Shown in pieces: positions 8,813-18,600 of a DNA stretch of 64,000 nt (the first letter of the stretch is position 1; each line of letters opens with the position of its first letter). Source of the DNA: Phycisphaerales bacterium (lineage in GTDB: Bacteria; Planctomycetota; Phycisphaerae; UBA1845). The stretch is taken from NCBI GenBank assembly GCA_020639115.1, contig JACKHG010000018.1, forward strand, positions 1 through 64,000. The letters are read 5' to 3'. A model generated the notes under the pieces. It searched no databases. It saw nothing but the letters and a program-made list of their open reading frames with translations, and was not told the DNA's origin. Both the position numbers and the translations under genes were made by a program.

Positions 8813-9415
8813 GTGGGTACCGGCGATATTGAATCTCTCGAGCGGTTGCGGCAGGCGTTTCAGCGGCTGCCGGGGATCGGTCCGCGCAGCGCCGAGCGGC
8901 TCGCGTTTCACATCTTGCGCGGCTCGCGCGAGGAGGCGGCTGCCCTGGCGGAGGCCGTGCTCGCGGTCAAGGACAACGTCTTCCACTGCGGCATCTGCTT
9001 CAACCTGACCGAGGAAGACCCCTGCCCGATCTGCCGGTCGGCGTCCCGCGACCAGGCCGAAATCTGGGTGGTCGAGCAGCCCAAGGACGTGATCGCACTG
9101 GAGCAGACCGGCCTCGTCCGCGGCGTCTACCACGTCCTCATGGGCCACATTGCGCCGCTGGAGAAGGTGGAACCGGGCGATCTCACCATCGACGCGCTCG
9201 TGCAGCGCGTCCGCACCGTGCCGGCCCGCGAGGTCGTGCTCGCCACCAACCCGACGGTCGAGGGCGACGGGACGGCGCTCTACATCGAGAGCCTGCTCCG
9301 CGATTCGGGCGTGACGGTGACGCGGCTCGCACGCGGCCTCGCGGTCGGCTCCCAGCTCGAGTACGCGACCGCCAGCATGATCGAGGCGGCGATCCGCGGT
9401 CGGCGCAGCATCTGA
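8813..9415 (+). CDS. recR: Recombination mediator protein RecR
   Basis: DNA-repair protein that works with RecO/RecF to load RecA at gaps. The 200-residue length is standard. It has an N-terminal helix-hairpin-helix (LPGIGPRSAERLAFHIL, about 19-35), a C4 zinc finger (C59, C62, C71, C74), a Toprim domain from IWVVEQPKDVIALE through VVLATNPTVEGDGTALYI, and the C-terminal Walker-B-like segment ARGLAVGSQLEYAT. The start is a GTG at 8813; no upstream ATG in frame is usable. It closes the dnaX cluster. Confidence 0.95.
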   Translation: MGTGDIESLERLRQAFQRLPGIGPRSAERLAFHILRGSREEAAALAEAVLAVKDNVFHCGICFNLTEEDPCPICRSASRDQAEIWVVEQPKDVIALEQTGLVRGVYHVLMGHIAPLEKVEPGDLTIDALVQRVRTVPAREVVLATNPTVEGDGTALYIESLLRDSGVTVTRLARGLAVGSQLEYATASMIEAAIRGRRSI

Positions 9416-9522
9416 CGACGCCGATATCTCTCCCGCCGAACCAACCGCAAAACGGGGTTCGGCCATTTCTAGCAGATTCCGTGCCAAACTTGACCGCCGG
9501 ACCACGACGACCGCGCCCCAGA

Positions 9523-9531
9523 TGGTATAAT
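9523..9531 (+). promoter_or_regulatory. Extended -10 promoter (TGG TATAAT) upstream of rpoN
   Basis: A perfect TATAAT at 9526-9531 preceded by TGG forms an extended -10 element. A TTGACC at 9490-9495 is too far (30 bp) to be its -35. Predicted start near 9538 leaves a leader of about 90 nt before rpoN at 9629. Confidence 0.5.
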
Positions 9532-9628
9532 GCGGCGGTGCCGGCGAGCGGCAGGTGGAGCCAAGGGTGGCTCTCCAGTTTGAACCGAAGGGACGTCGGA
9601 GCGACCGGTAACCGGTCGACGAGCGCTG

Positions 9629-11083
9629 ATGGCGCACTCGTTGTCACAGAGCCTGGGTCAGCAGATGCGGATGGAGCAGAAGCTCACGCCGCAGTTGATC
9701 CAGTCCATGAACATCCTCCAGCTCAACGCCCTGGCCCTCGAAAACCGCGTTGCCGAGGAGCTCGAGAAAAACTACGCCCTCGAACTGGCTGAACACCGCC
9801 CCAACGACCCCGATGCAGCCCATCCCCGCGAGGACCGCAGCGACGGCAACGGCGAGGCCGAGAGCTTCGAGCGGCTCGAGCGGCTCGCCCGGGAGTACAG
9901 CCGCGAGGACTTCTTCAGCTCGGCCCGGCGGCCGCCCAGCGGCGGCGGGGGCGACGATCGCGATGCCAAGATGGACGCGATGGCCAACGCCGCCTCGCGT
10001 CCGGAGAGCCTGGCTGAGCACCTCATGTCGCAATGGGCGGTGCAGGACCTCGAGCCGGAGCTGCTGCGGGCGGGCGAGGCCATCATCTACAGCCTGGAGG
10101 ACGACGGGTACCTGCGGGCGCAGATCACCGACGTCGCATCGCGGGCCCATCCGCCGCTCGATCCCGGTACGGTGGAGCGGGCGCTGGCCCTGGTGCAGCA
10201 GCTCGACCCCGTCGGCGTCGCGGCCCGCGACTACCAGGAGTGCCTGCTCCTCCAGCTCGAGGCGCTGCCCGGCGACAACCGGATCGAAAAAGACCTCGTG
10301 CGGCACCATCTCCACGACGTCGTGCGCAATCGCTACCCAGCCATCGCCAAGGCCACCGGCTACTCCATTGGCGAGATCACCGAGGCGGTCAAGGCGATGC
10401 AGTCGACGCTCAATCTGCACCCGGGCTACACGGTGGTGGAGCGGGAGGTCCCGCCGATCCAGCCGGACGTCATCGTCGAGCCGGCGGAGTCCGGGGCGGG
10501 GCTGCAGGTGCGGCTCACGCGATCCAGCAGCCCGCGGCTGCGGATTTCGCCCTCCGTGCTCGAACTGCTCAAGGAGAAGGCGGACGACAAGAACGTCCGC
10601 GAGTTCGTGAAGTCGCACGTGGAGTCGGCGACGGCGCTGATGGACGCGATCAAGTTCCGCCGCGAGCGGCTCAAGCTCGTCGCCGAGCACATCGTCGAGC
10701 ATCAGCGCGAGTTTTTCGACAGCGGACCGGAGGCGCTGGGCGTGCTGCGCATGAGCGACCTGGCCGAGGAGCTGGAGTGCGATCCGTCGACCATCAGCCG
10801 CACGGTCGCGGGCAAGTACATGCAGACGCCGCGCGGTATTTTCCCCATGCGCTACTTTTTCACCGGGGGCATGACCACCTCCAGCGGAGAATCCACCAGT
10901 TGGGACAGCGTCAAGGTCGCGATGGAACGCATCATCCAGGAAGAGGACAAGAAGAACCCGCTCAATGACGACCAGATCGCCGAAATGCTCAGCCAGCGCG
11001 GAACCGCCATCTCCCGCCGGACCGTGGCGAAATACCGCCAGCAGCTCGACATCCCGTCGGCGCGCCAGCGCCGCGTGTACTGA
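9629..11083 (+). CDS. rpoN: RNA polymerase sigma-54 factor
   Basis: Alternative sigma factor for -24/-12 promoters that need AAA+ activators (484 residues). Region I is the Gln/Leu-rich start (MRMEQKLTPQLIQSMNILQL), followed by an acidic region II. The core-binding domain includes EHLMSQWAVQ and LDPVGVAARDYQECLLLQL. A helix-turn-helix is MSDLAEELECDPSTISRTV, followed by YMQTPRGIFPMRYFF. The RpoN box SRRTVAKYRQ is at about 462-471, near the usual ARRTVAKYRE. No enhancer-binding activator is present here, but an NtrB-like kinase follows two genes downstream. Confidence 0.95.
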   Translation: MAHSLSQSLGQQMRMEQKLTPQLIQSMNILQLNALALENRVAEELEKNYALELAEHRPNDPDAAHPREDRSDGNGEAESFERLERLAREYSREDFFSSARRPPSGGGGDDRDAKMDAMANAASRPESLAEHLMSQWAVQDLEPELLRAGEAIIYSLEDDGYLRAQITDVASRAHPPLDPGTVERALALVQQLDPVGVAARDYQECLLLQLEALPGDNRIEKDLVRHHLHDVVRNRYPAIAKATGYSIGEITEAVKAMQSTLNLHPGYTVVEREVPPIQPDVIVEPAESGAGLQVRLTRSSSPRLRISPSVLELLKEKADDKNVREFVKSHVESATALMDAIKFRRERLKLVAEHIVEHQREFFDSGPEALGVLRMSDLAEELECDPSTISRTVAGKYMQTPRGIFPMRYFFTGGMTTSSGESTSWDSVKVAMERIIQEEDKKNPLNDDQIAEMLSQRGTAISRRTVAKYRQQLDIPSARQRRVY

Positions 11084-11165
11084 CGCCCGCGGCGCCCAAC
11101 ACCCGCCCGTTCGCCGGTATTCTCTTGCGTTCCGCAGCACCGTCGCGTACACCATCCGCAGGACC

Positions 11166-12080
11166 ATGACCCTCGCCCGTGCCATCATTTTGGGCCTCGT
11201 AGCCGCCGTAGCGTGCGGAGCAGCCGGCTGTGCCGACAACTGGTGGGACGTGCGCACCTGGGAAATCGCGCCGCATGAACACTCGCCGGAGCCTACCCCG
11301 GCGCCCGCGCTGAGCGACGAGTGGGCAGCGCCCGGCGAAGGCATGGCCGACGCGGCGGCCGAGGGTGATGCGCAGACCGCCGCGAGCGCCGGTGACGACG
11401 GCCTTTTTGTCCTCGGCGTGCATTTCGACCTGATGCGCGTCGACGTGCCCGTGACCGAAACGCGCAACGCGGGCAAGGTCTGGAACCACCTCAACGAGTC
11501 GCTGGGGGACCCCGGCCTGACCGCGCTGCTGGCCCGCAACGGTTTTCGCATCGGCAAGGGCGATCAGGCCGACTGGCCGGCCCTGCGCGCGATCTTCGAA
11601 CGCAACGGAGCCAAGGTGAACCGCGTCGCGCGCACCGCCCAGGATGGGACGCCGCTGACGTTGCCGCTGGGCGCGATCGCCGACGGCACCGGGTATTTCC
11701 TGCATCGGCGGGGCGGCGGCATGGGCGGCGGGACCTTCAACGCCGGGCAGCGCACGTTCCGCATCGAGTACACCCTGGACACCGACGATCCGCGCCGCGT
11801 GCGGCTGCGCATCGTGCCGGCCTTCACCGAGCAGCAGGGGGAGGCCAAGCCGGTGGAGCGTGACGGCGAGATCGTCATGGTCCGCGATCCCACCGGCCGG
11901 GTGTTTCACGAGCTGGCGGTCGACGTGGACCTCGGCCCTGGAGAATACGTGGTCATCGGCCCCAGCGCGGCTGCGGCTGCCGGTTTTGTGCTCGGCAGTT
12001 GCTGGCTCGACGCGACGATGAACCTGCAGCAGTTCGAAACCGTGCTGTGCATTTCCGCACAGCCCACCCGCATCAAGTGA
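11166..12080 (+). CDS. Putative lipoprotein of unknown function
   Basis: A 304-residue protein I do not recognise. The N-terminus MTLARAIILGLVAAVACGAAGC looks like a lipoprotein signal with a weak lipobox before Cys22. A low-complexity Pro/Glu/Ala stretch follows, then a folded region of about 220 residues (FVLGVHFDLMRVDVPV, MGGGTFNAGQRTF, GEYVVIGPSAA). The ATG at 11166 follows the rpoN stop by 82 bp, and the stop is 6 bp before the kinase gene, so it may share an operon with them. An envelope location is inferred from the signal only. Confidence 0.65.
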   Translation: MTLARAIILGLVAAVACGAAGCADNWWDVRTWEIAPHEHSPEPTPAPALSDEWAAPGEGMADAAAEGDAQTAASAGDDGLFVLGVHFDLMRVDVPVTETRNAGKVWNHLNESLGDPGLTALLARNGFRIGKGDQADWPALRAIFERNGAKVNRVARTAQDGTPLTLPLGAIADGTGYFLHRRGGGMGGGTFNAGQRTFRIEYTLDTDDPRRVRLRIVPAFTEQQGEAKPVERDGEIVMVRDPTGRVFHELAVDVDLGPGEYVVIGPSAAAAAGFVLGSCWLDATMNLQQFETVLCISAQPTRIK

Positions 12081-12086
12081 CCGATC

Positions 12087-13184
12087 GTGAGCGGCCCGCC
12101 TGTTGAATCACCGACCGACGCCTTTTATCGCCGGGTCTTTGACCAGGCGGGGATGGCCATGGTCGCGGCCAACGCCGACGGCCGGATCATCGGGTGGAAC
12201 CACGCCGCCTACCGCATGTTCGGGGCGCGGGCCGAGGACATGCTCGGTACGGAGTGGTGGGACATCGTGCCGCAGGAGCAGCGCGAGCAGGCCCGCAAGG
12301 CGGGGGCGAACGCCCTGACCCACGGCGAGACGACCGAGTTCACCTTCGAGGCCCGGGATCACCACGGTGTGAGCCGCCGGGTGGCAGCGATCATCACGCC
12401 GGTGGATGCGCCCTCGGGCGACCGCATCGGGGCGCTGGCCGTCATTCGGGATATCTCGAATCGGGTGGTGCTGGAGCGGCGGCTCGCGCAGCAGTCCAAG
12501 ATGGCGGCCCTGGGCGAGATGGCCGGGGCGCTGTCGCATCACTTCAACAACATCCTCGGCGGCGTCGTCACCAGCGTGGATTTCGCCCTGGCGAGCAAGG
12601 ATCCGGCGCTGGTCCTGCGCGTCCTGGAAAAAACCGCACAAGCACTGACTCGCGCGACCGGTCTGGTCGACAACCTGCTGGCCTTTGCGGAAGGCGGATA
12701 TCGGGACGCCAATCTCGGCGAACTCGGCGAGGTGGTGATCGACCTCGTGCGCCGCACCGAGGAGCGGCTGCGGGATTCCAACATCCGTTTCGACGTGGAC
12801 GTGAAACCCATTCCCATCATCGAGGTGCCGCGTGCGGCGATGCTCACCGTGCTCTCGAACCTGGTGGACAACGCGGTGGAGGCGATGCCGGGCGGTGGGG
12901 TTCTCCGCATCTCCACGGACTTCAATGACCAGAATGTCATGGTGCGCGTCGGCGACACCGGATGCGGTCTGGACGAAGAAACAGTCACGCGCATCTTCGA
13001 ACCGTTCTACAGCACCAAGGATCGGATCGCCTCCGGGCACTCGCTGAACCGCGGTTTGGGCCTCGCGGTGGCCCATGGCATCCTCAAGGTGCTGCACGGT
13101 TCCATCCACGTCATGTCGGCTGTCGGTGAGGGTACAGAATTCGAAGTGAGACTTCCGGTCGCACGGCCGGTCCCCAGCGCCTGA
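12087..13184 (+). CDS. PAS-domain sensor histidine kinase (NtrB-like)
   Basis: Soluble two-component kinase (365 residues) without membrane segments. A PAS domain spans about residues 11-125 (VFDQAGMAMVAANADGRII, GWNHAAYRMFGARAEDMLG). HisKA has its phospho-acceptor at about H151 in ALSHHFNNILGG, and the HATPase has N-box NLVDNAVEAMPGGG, G1 DTGCGLDEE and G2 RGLGLAVAHGIL. The layout resembles NtrB and other kinases that feed sigma-54 activators, which fits its position after rpoN, though no response regulator is adjacent. Start is a GTG 6 bp after the preceding stop. Confidence 0.85.
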   Translation: MSGPPVESPTDAFYRRVFDQAGMAMVAANADGRIIGWNHAAYRMFGARAEDMLGTEWWDIVPQEQREQARKAGANALTHGETTEFTFEARDHHGVSRRVAAIITPVDAPSGDRIGALAVIRDISNRVVLERRLAQQSKMAALGEMAGALSHHFNNILGGVVTSVDFALASKDPALVLRVLEKTAQALTRATGLVDNLLAFAEGGYRDANLGELGEVVIDLVRRTEERLRDSNIRFDVDVKPIPIIEVPRAAMLTVLSNLVDNAVEAMPGGGVLRISTDFNDQNVMVRVGDTGCGLDEETVTRIFEPFYSTKDRIASGHSLNRGLGLAVAHGILKVLHGSIHVMSAVGEGTEFEVRLPVARPVPSA

Positions 13185-13234
13185 CGCGATCGGGACACAT
13201 CCCACGAAATGCTGGAGCGAGCGGGCGTTCGTGC

Positions 13235-13240
13235 TATAAT
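13235..13240 (+). promoter_or_regulatory. Promoter -10 (TGC TATAAT) for the DUF1571 leader
   Basis: A consensus TATAAT preceded by TGC, an extended -10. CTGGAG at about 13212 is a poor -35. Transcription would begin near 13247, leaving a leader of about 240 nt before the coding start at 13488. Confidence 0.55.
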
Positions 13241-13246
13241 CCGTGC

Positions 13247-13487
13247 CCACGGAACCCTGCCGGAGGGGGCGAGCGTCGGGCCTTCGCAGGCAGGAAATGA
13301 GCCAGCGCCGCCCCGTAACTCGGCTGTAAGGCCGCCCGCGGGCTGGCTGCAGGAATTCGCGCCGATCTGCCGATGAATGCGCGCCGGAGCAGCGCTGCAG
13401 CGCAGATCGCCGAATGAGGTAAAAGCTTACGGCGTGCCCCACCGGCATCGGCACGTTCGCCGGTGATCTCGGAAAGGATACCGAGGA
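13247..13487 (+). ncRNA. Structured 5' leader or candidate small RNA upstream of DUF1571 gene
   Basis: A 240-nt non-coding stretch rich in perfect inverted repeats: CCTGCC/GGCAGG (13256-13261 with 13289-13294), GCCAGC/GCTGGC (13301-13306 with 13342-13347), CGATCTGC/GCAGATCG (13363-13370 with 13402-13409, enclosing the palindrome GCAGCGCTGC), CACCGGC/GCCGGTG (13440-13446 with 13459-13465) and CTCGG/CCGAG (13468-13472 with 13481-13485). The last hairpin holds AAAGGA, the likely ribosome-binding site, in its loop. I could not match it to tmRNA, RNase P, 6S or a known riboswitch. It could be a regulatory leader or an independent RNA. Confidence 0.4.
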
Positions 13488-14396
13488 ATGTTGAAGCGCA
13501 CCCGAACCTTGTTTGATTCGCAGAAGATGAACGTACAACGCTCACGCATGGCGATGGCTGTTTTCGTAGTCACCGCGCTCAGCCTGCAATGCCACCAGGC
13601 GGCGGTCGATCCCGGCTCCACGCTGGCGGCAATGCCCGACACCACGCCGGCCTCCGCCGTCGTGACCAGCGCGGCTGCGCTCACCGGTTCCGACGTGGAC
13701 CTCGCCCGCCGCGATCCGCTCGCGTACATCCAGAAGTGCCTCGATCACTACCGGCGCAGCGTGCACGACTACGTCTGCCAGTTCGAGAAGCAGGAGCAGA
13801 TCGACGGCAAGCTGCTCGCCCCGCAGGTCGCCGAAGTGCGTTTTCGCGAAAACCCCTACAGCGTCGACATGACCTTCGTGGAGAACGTCCGCGAGTGCAA
13901 GCGCGCCCTCTACGTGGACGGCGCCTGGACCAACGCCGACGGCGAGGCCATGGTCTGGGCCAAGCCGGGCGGCGCCATCCTCCGCGCCCTCGTGCCACGC
14001 ATCCAGCAGCCCGTGCACGGCAAGCGGGCCCGGGCCGCCTCGCGCCGCACCATCGACCAGTTCGGCTTCGAGCGCACGCTCGAGGTGATCCTCAAGTTCT
14101 CCGAAAAGGCCCTGGCCGCAGGCGAACTCGACTTCGCGTTCGTCGGCGAGGGCACGATCGACGGCCGTCCCACGTTCGTCTTCGAACGCCGCCTGCCCTA
14201 CAACGGCGACGAGGCCTACTACCCCGACCGGCTCCTCGTGCTGCACATCGACCGCGAATGGAAACTGCCCACCGCGGTCTACTCCTACGCCGATACGCAG
14301 GGCCGCGACCTGCTGGGCAGCTACGTCTTCTCCGACGTGCAGCTCAACCAGGGCCTCACACGCAGCGACTTCGATCCCGACAAGATCGACTTCTGA
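13488..14396 (+). CDS. DUF1571 family exported protein
   Basis: A 302-residue secreted or periplasmic protein of the DUF1571 type, common in planctomycetes and of unknown function. A hydrophobic signal segment (MAVFVVTALSLQC) lies at about residues 23-35. The family core is visible as DPLAYIQKCLDHYRRSVHDY, VCQFEKQEQIDGKL, VRFRENPYSVDMTFV, EGTIDGRPTFVFERRLP and DLLGSYVFSDVQLN. Alternative starts at 13527 and 13548 are possible. The ATG at 13488 is supported by AAAGGA nine bases upstream in a hairpin loop. Confidence 0.8.
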   Translation: MLKRTRTLFDSQKMNVQRSRMAMAVFVVTALSLQCHQAAVDPGSTLAAMPDTTPASAVVTSAAALTGSDVDLARRDPLAYIQKCLDHYRRSVHDYVCQFEKQEQIDGKLLAPQVAEVRFRENPYSVDMTFVENVRECKRALYVDGAWTNADGEAMVWAKPGGAILRALVPRIQQPVHGKRARAASRRTIDQFGFERTLEVILKFSEKALAAGELDFAFVGEGTIDGRPTFVFERRLPYNGDEAYYPDRLLVLHIDREWKLPTAVYSYADTQGRDLLGSYVFSDVQLNQGLTRSDFDPDKIDF

Positions 14397-14551
14397 TCCT
14401 GCGATTGTTTCCACCAGCGCGCGGCCACACCCTCCAACCGCACCGCCGGCCGCCGCTGCGCGCCCTGGCTTGACCGCGGTACGCGAGCCAATTATCGTGC
14501 CGTCTGGCGCGTAGGGCGGCTTCATACCCACAAACAAAGCGAGGCTTTCCG

Positions 14552-15610
14552 GTGGCGGTGCAGGATCAGAAGGCGATCAATCTGGTGACCGGCGGAACGG
14601 GACTGCTCGGCAGTCACATCGCCGAGCAACTGGTGCGCCGGGACCGGCGCGTACGGGCTCTCGTGCGGCCCAACAGCGATACGCGTTTCCTCGAGAGCCT
14701 GGGCGTCGAGCTGGCGACCGGGGACGTGACCGATGCCGCGTCGCTGCAGGCCGCGTGCGCGGGCGTGACGCGGGTCTACCACGCCGCCGCCCGCGTGGGC
14801 GACTGGGGTCCCTGGCCGGAGTTCGTGGCCATCACCATCGAGGGCACGCGCAACCTGCTCGGCGCCGCAACCGCGGCGGGTGTGCAGCGCTTCCTGCACA
14901 TCAGCTCGATCAGCGCGTACGGCCATCCCAACCAGGCCGGCCTGGTGATCGACGAGTCCGCGCCGCTGGGCGTGAACCTGCACAAGTGGAGCTACTACAG
15001 CCGGGCCAAGGTCGAGGCCGAAAAGCTGGTCTGGGCGGCGCACGAACGCGGCGACGTCGTCGCCACCGTCATCCGCCCGAGCTGGTTGTACGGCCCGCGC
15101 GACCGCGCGACGCTGTCGCGCCTCTGCGACTCCATCCGCAAGGGAAAAATCAAGCTGATCGGCGAGGGCAACAACCGCCTCAACGTCGCCCACGCCGCCA
15201 ACGTCGCAGAAGCGGCGATCGCAGCCGCCGAGGCGGGCGCCGGCGCCGGCGAGGCGTTCAACTGCAGCAACGACGGCGTCCTCACGCAGAAGCAGTACTT
15301 CGACATGGTGGCGAAAGCCATGGGCTTGCCGGCGATAACGCGCCGCGTGCCCTACGGCGTCGCGTACAACGCGGCCTTCGCGATGGAAATCTTCGGACAC
15401 CTGACCCACCAGCGCAAGCCGCCGCTCGTGACCCGCTACGCCGTGTGGCTCATGGGCCGCAAGACCTTCTTTGACTGCATGAAGGCACGTCGCGTCCTCG
15501 CCTGGCAGTCGACCATCCCCTACGAGGAAGGCATTCCGCAGGCCGTCGCCGAGGTGATGGGCAAGGGCTCCGCCGCGCAGCGTGCGCCGGCGGCCACCGC
15601 GACCGTCTAG
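14552..15610 (+). CDS. NAD-dependent epimerase/3-beta-hydroxysteroid dehydrogenase-like protein
   Basis: Extended short-chain dehydrogenase/reductase (352 residues). The Rossmann dinucleotide motif is TGGTGLLGSHIAEQL near the N-terminus; the catalytic pair is YYSRAK (Tyr-x3-Lys) after HISSISAYG. RPSWLYGPRDR and NVAHAANVAEA are typical of nucleoside-diphosphate-sugar epimerases and 3-beta-HSD-like enzymes. Substrate is not determinable. The start is a GTG at 14552 close behind GGAG-poor sequence, so it could be misplaced by a few codons. No sugar or sterol pathway genes adjoin it. Confidence 0.82.
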   Translation: MAVQDQKAINLVTGGTGLLGSHIAEQLVRRDRRVRALVRPNSDTRFLESLGVELATGDVTDAASLQAACAGVTRVYHAAARVGDWGPWPEFVAITIEGTRNLLGAATAAGVQRFLHISSISAYGHPNQAGLVIDESAPLGVNLHKWSYYSRAKVEAEKLVWAAHERGDVVATVIRPSWLYGPRDRATLSRLCDSIRKGKIKLIGEGNNRLNVAHAANVAEAAIAAAEAGAGAGEAFNCSNDGVLTQKQYFDMVAKAMGLPAITRRVPYGVAYNAAFAMEIFGHLTHQRKPPLVTRYAVWLMGRKTFFDCMKARRVLAWQSTIPYEEGIPQAVAEVMGKGSAAQRAPAATATV

Positions 15611-15636
15611 CCGCGTTTGCCGCCCTCCACTGCAGG

Positions 15637-15664
15637 TTGAGCGGCGGTAACCACCATCTATAAT
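15637..15664 (+). promoter_or_regulatory. Sigma-70 promoter TTGAGC-16-TATAAT, 9 bp before the channel start codon
   Basis: TTGAGC at 15637-15642 and a perfect TATAAT at 15659-15664 with a 16-bp spacer. The expected start site near 15671 is only about 3 nt from the ATG at 15674, which predicts a nearly leaderless mRNA. Confidence 0.65.
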
Positions 15665-15673
15665 CGCACCCCC

Positions 15674-18600
15674 ATGAACCGCAAGCGAATCACTCCCGGA
15701 CGCCGCGGCGCCATCGCAGCGCTATTGACCTGTTGCTTCCTGGGGTGGACCCCGACGCTGGTCCACGCCCAGGCGGACGCCGGTACCGCCGGCGCCGCCA
15801 CGCCCGCGCCCGCAGCCTCGCCCGCTCCGGAAGCACCGGCTGGCACCGCGCCCGATGCCGTCGCACCGGCGGGGGAGACGCCCGCCGCACCCACCCCGAC
15901 GCCCGCTCCGACACCCACGCCGTCACCCATCGAGGCAGCCGCCGCCGACAGCACCGCCGCCGTCGTCACGCCGGAGAATCCGCCGAAACGCCCGGAGGAC
16001 GTGCCGCCCCTGCAGGAGAAGATCAAGCAGCGGCTCGCCGACCTGGAGAAACTCAAGGCGCCGGACGACGCGGCTCCCGCTCAGAAGGCGATCTCCGATG
16101 CGGCAGCCGCGCTGCGCGGAACCCTCGAGACGGCCCAGAAGCAGCTCGAAGCCTACGTCGCCGCGCACAAGTCAGCCGCGGAGCTGGGTTCCGCGGATCG
16201 CATCGCGGCGCGCAACGCACAACTCGAAGAGTACCGCCAGCGGACCAAGCAGCTGCGCGCGTTCAGCCCCGGCAACTGGGTGGAGGAACGCCGCACCAGG
16301 CTGCGCGAGGAAACGGCGGACGAGTACGAGAAGATCCGCACCCTCGCGGAGACGACCGTCACCCAGCAGGCAGCCCGCCAGAAGGCACTCAAGCAGTTCA
16401 CCGCCCAGGAGCAGGATGCCGCCACCCGGCTCGCCGAAGCCCGGCAGGCGCTCACCAATGCCCTCGCCCGGCCGTCACCCACGCCGGCGCCGTCGCCCAG
16501 CGCGTCGCCCAGCGGCGAGACGCCCCTCGATGCACAGACGCAGCAGCGGGTCCGCGAACTGAACACGCGGCAACTCGCCTGGCAGGTCTTCCTGGCAGGC
16601 CTGCGCATCGAGCAACTCGCGGTCGACAAGGTCGTCCTGAACCTCGAGTCGGCGGCTGCGGATGCGATCATTCCGGTTCTGCAGGAGTACAGCAGCGCGC
16701 TGGCGGACTTCCGCGGGCGGGTCGCGCGCGACAGCGCCCAGGAACAACGCGAGGAGATCGAACGCGAGCTCGCCGCGGCGACGACCGACTATGGCAAGGC
16801 CTACTGGCGCGTCCGCCAGGCGATCATGAACGGGCGCTGGAAGTTCGGCACCCAGATTCCCGGATTGCGCGACCAGTTGCGCGACCTGGAGGGCACCGAC
16901 CTCGCCCACGACATCGAGCTCATCAGCGATCGCTACAAGCGGCTGCTCGAACGGCTCGACCGCACGACCGGTGCGGAAAAAACCGACGCCTACCACCAGC
17001 TCACGCAGTACATCGAGGACTACGACCGGCGGCGTGAAGAGTACGCGATCCGCCTCGACCAGGCCCGCCGCGAACTCGAGCAGATGTACGAGCAGAAGGA
17101 GGCGGTGCTCGACAGTCTGAAGGAAGCGGACGAAGAACTCCGCGCGGCACTGCCCAAGATCGATACCGCCGAGGAGCGGGCCCGCTACGACCAGCTCATG
17201 GCCGAGCTGGCGGCGGATCACCGGCCGGCGCTGGACTCGGTGATCAGCGCGGTGATCGAGCGGCAGACGCTGATCATCAATCGCCTTTCGGAAATGCTCG
17301 CGCAGTTGCAGACCTTCAACACCCACCTGGAGCAAACCCGCCAGAAGTTGTTCTGGGCGTACACGCTGGCCCGCGGACCGCACGTCATCCAGCTCTGGCG
17401 CACGGCGCTCGACCGCTTCAGCCTCGGCGAATTGCGCAGCGATCTGACGCGGGCCGCCACCACCTCGCGCGAGCGCCTGCAACGGCACGACCGCAGCGTG
17501 GTCATCCTCTGGTCGCTGTCTCTGGTGGTTGCGGCCATCGGCGGCGTGCTGTTGGCCCGCAGATTATGGCGGGCGTCCGACGTACACGAGGAGAAGGTCT
17601 CGGCGAAGCTGGCGGAGACCGAAGCGGCTGAGGTGCACCTCAACGATCGCGTGCACATCCAGGTGCTGCGGATGCTGGCGATGGTCGTGCCTGTGGGGAT
17701 TCCCACGCTGCTGGCGCTCTTCTTCGCCTGGCAGGACAACGACCTCTCGGCGGATCTGCGCGCCGTCGTGATCCGCCTGCTGGTGGTGATCCTCGTGGCA
17801 ACGGTCACGCGGGCGCTCATCAAGCGGCTGTTCCGCTCCGGCAAGCCGCGCTACCGCATCATTCCCTGCTCCAACGTCGTGGCCAGCTACTACCGCTTCT
17901 GGCTGTCGGCGTTGTGGTGGCTGACCATGCCGGTGATCACCGTCGTGATGGTGATGGAGATCCTCGATCTCGCGCCGCACATCGCCGAGGCGATCCGCAC
18001 GACGTTCATCGCCCTGGCCCTGCTCGTGCTGGTGATCTTCGCGCGGCACCGGCAGACGGTCGTGCGCGTGATGGGCCGGGCGTTCGCGCTGCGGCGGCCG
18101 CTGTTCTTCGGCTTCATCATGCGCTCGTACCCCTTCATGCTGCTGCTGTGCATCGCGCTCTTCGTGCTCGAGGTCATCGGTTACGACGCGCTCGCGACCT
18201 TCATCATCCTCAACCTGATGCACACCTTTGCGGCGCTCGTCCTGGCCGCGCTCATCGCGAGCATGCTGCACGACTTCATCCATCGCCGGACCGCGTCGGG
18301 GGAGGGCGAAGACGCCGGTGCGGAGGAGACCACCGGCGCCTCGAAGGAGTACGGCATCGACGAGATGCTGCGCCAGTACGAAACACGCGAGTGGGGGCTC
18401 ATGCTCACCTCGCTCGCGGCGATCGGCCAGTGGGTGGTGTGGCTCGGAGCACTCGCGTGGGTCGCGACCGCCTGGGGCATGACCGAGACCAACGCCCGGC
18501 AGCTCTTCGCGTACGAACTCGTCGCGCCCCCGGCGGACTCGGGCCGCCTGCCGATCACGGTGGGCCGCGTGCTGCTTGGCCTGCTCGTCATCTTCCTGGC

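Noticed and set aside
9490..9531. TTGACC plus TATAAT as a full promoter for rpoN.
   Set aside because: The spacer would be 30 bp; only the extended -10 is accepted.
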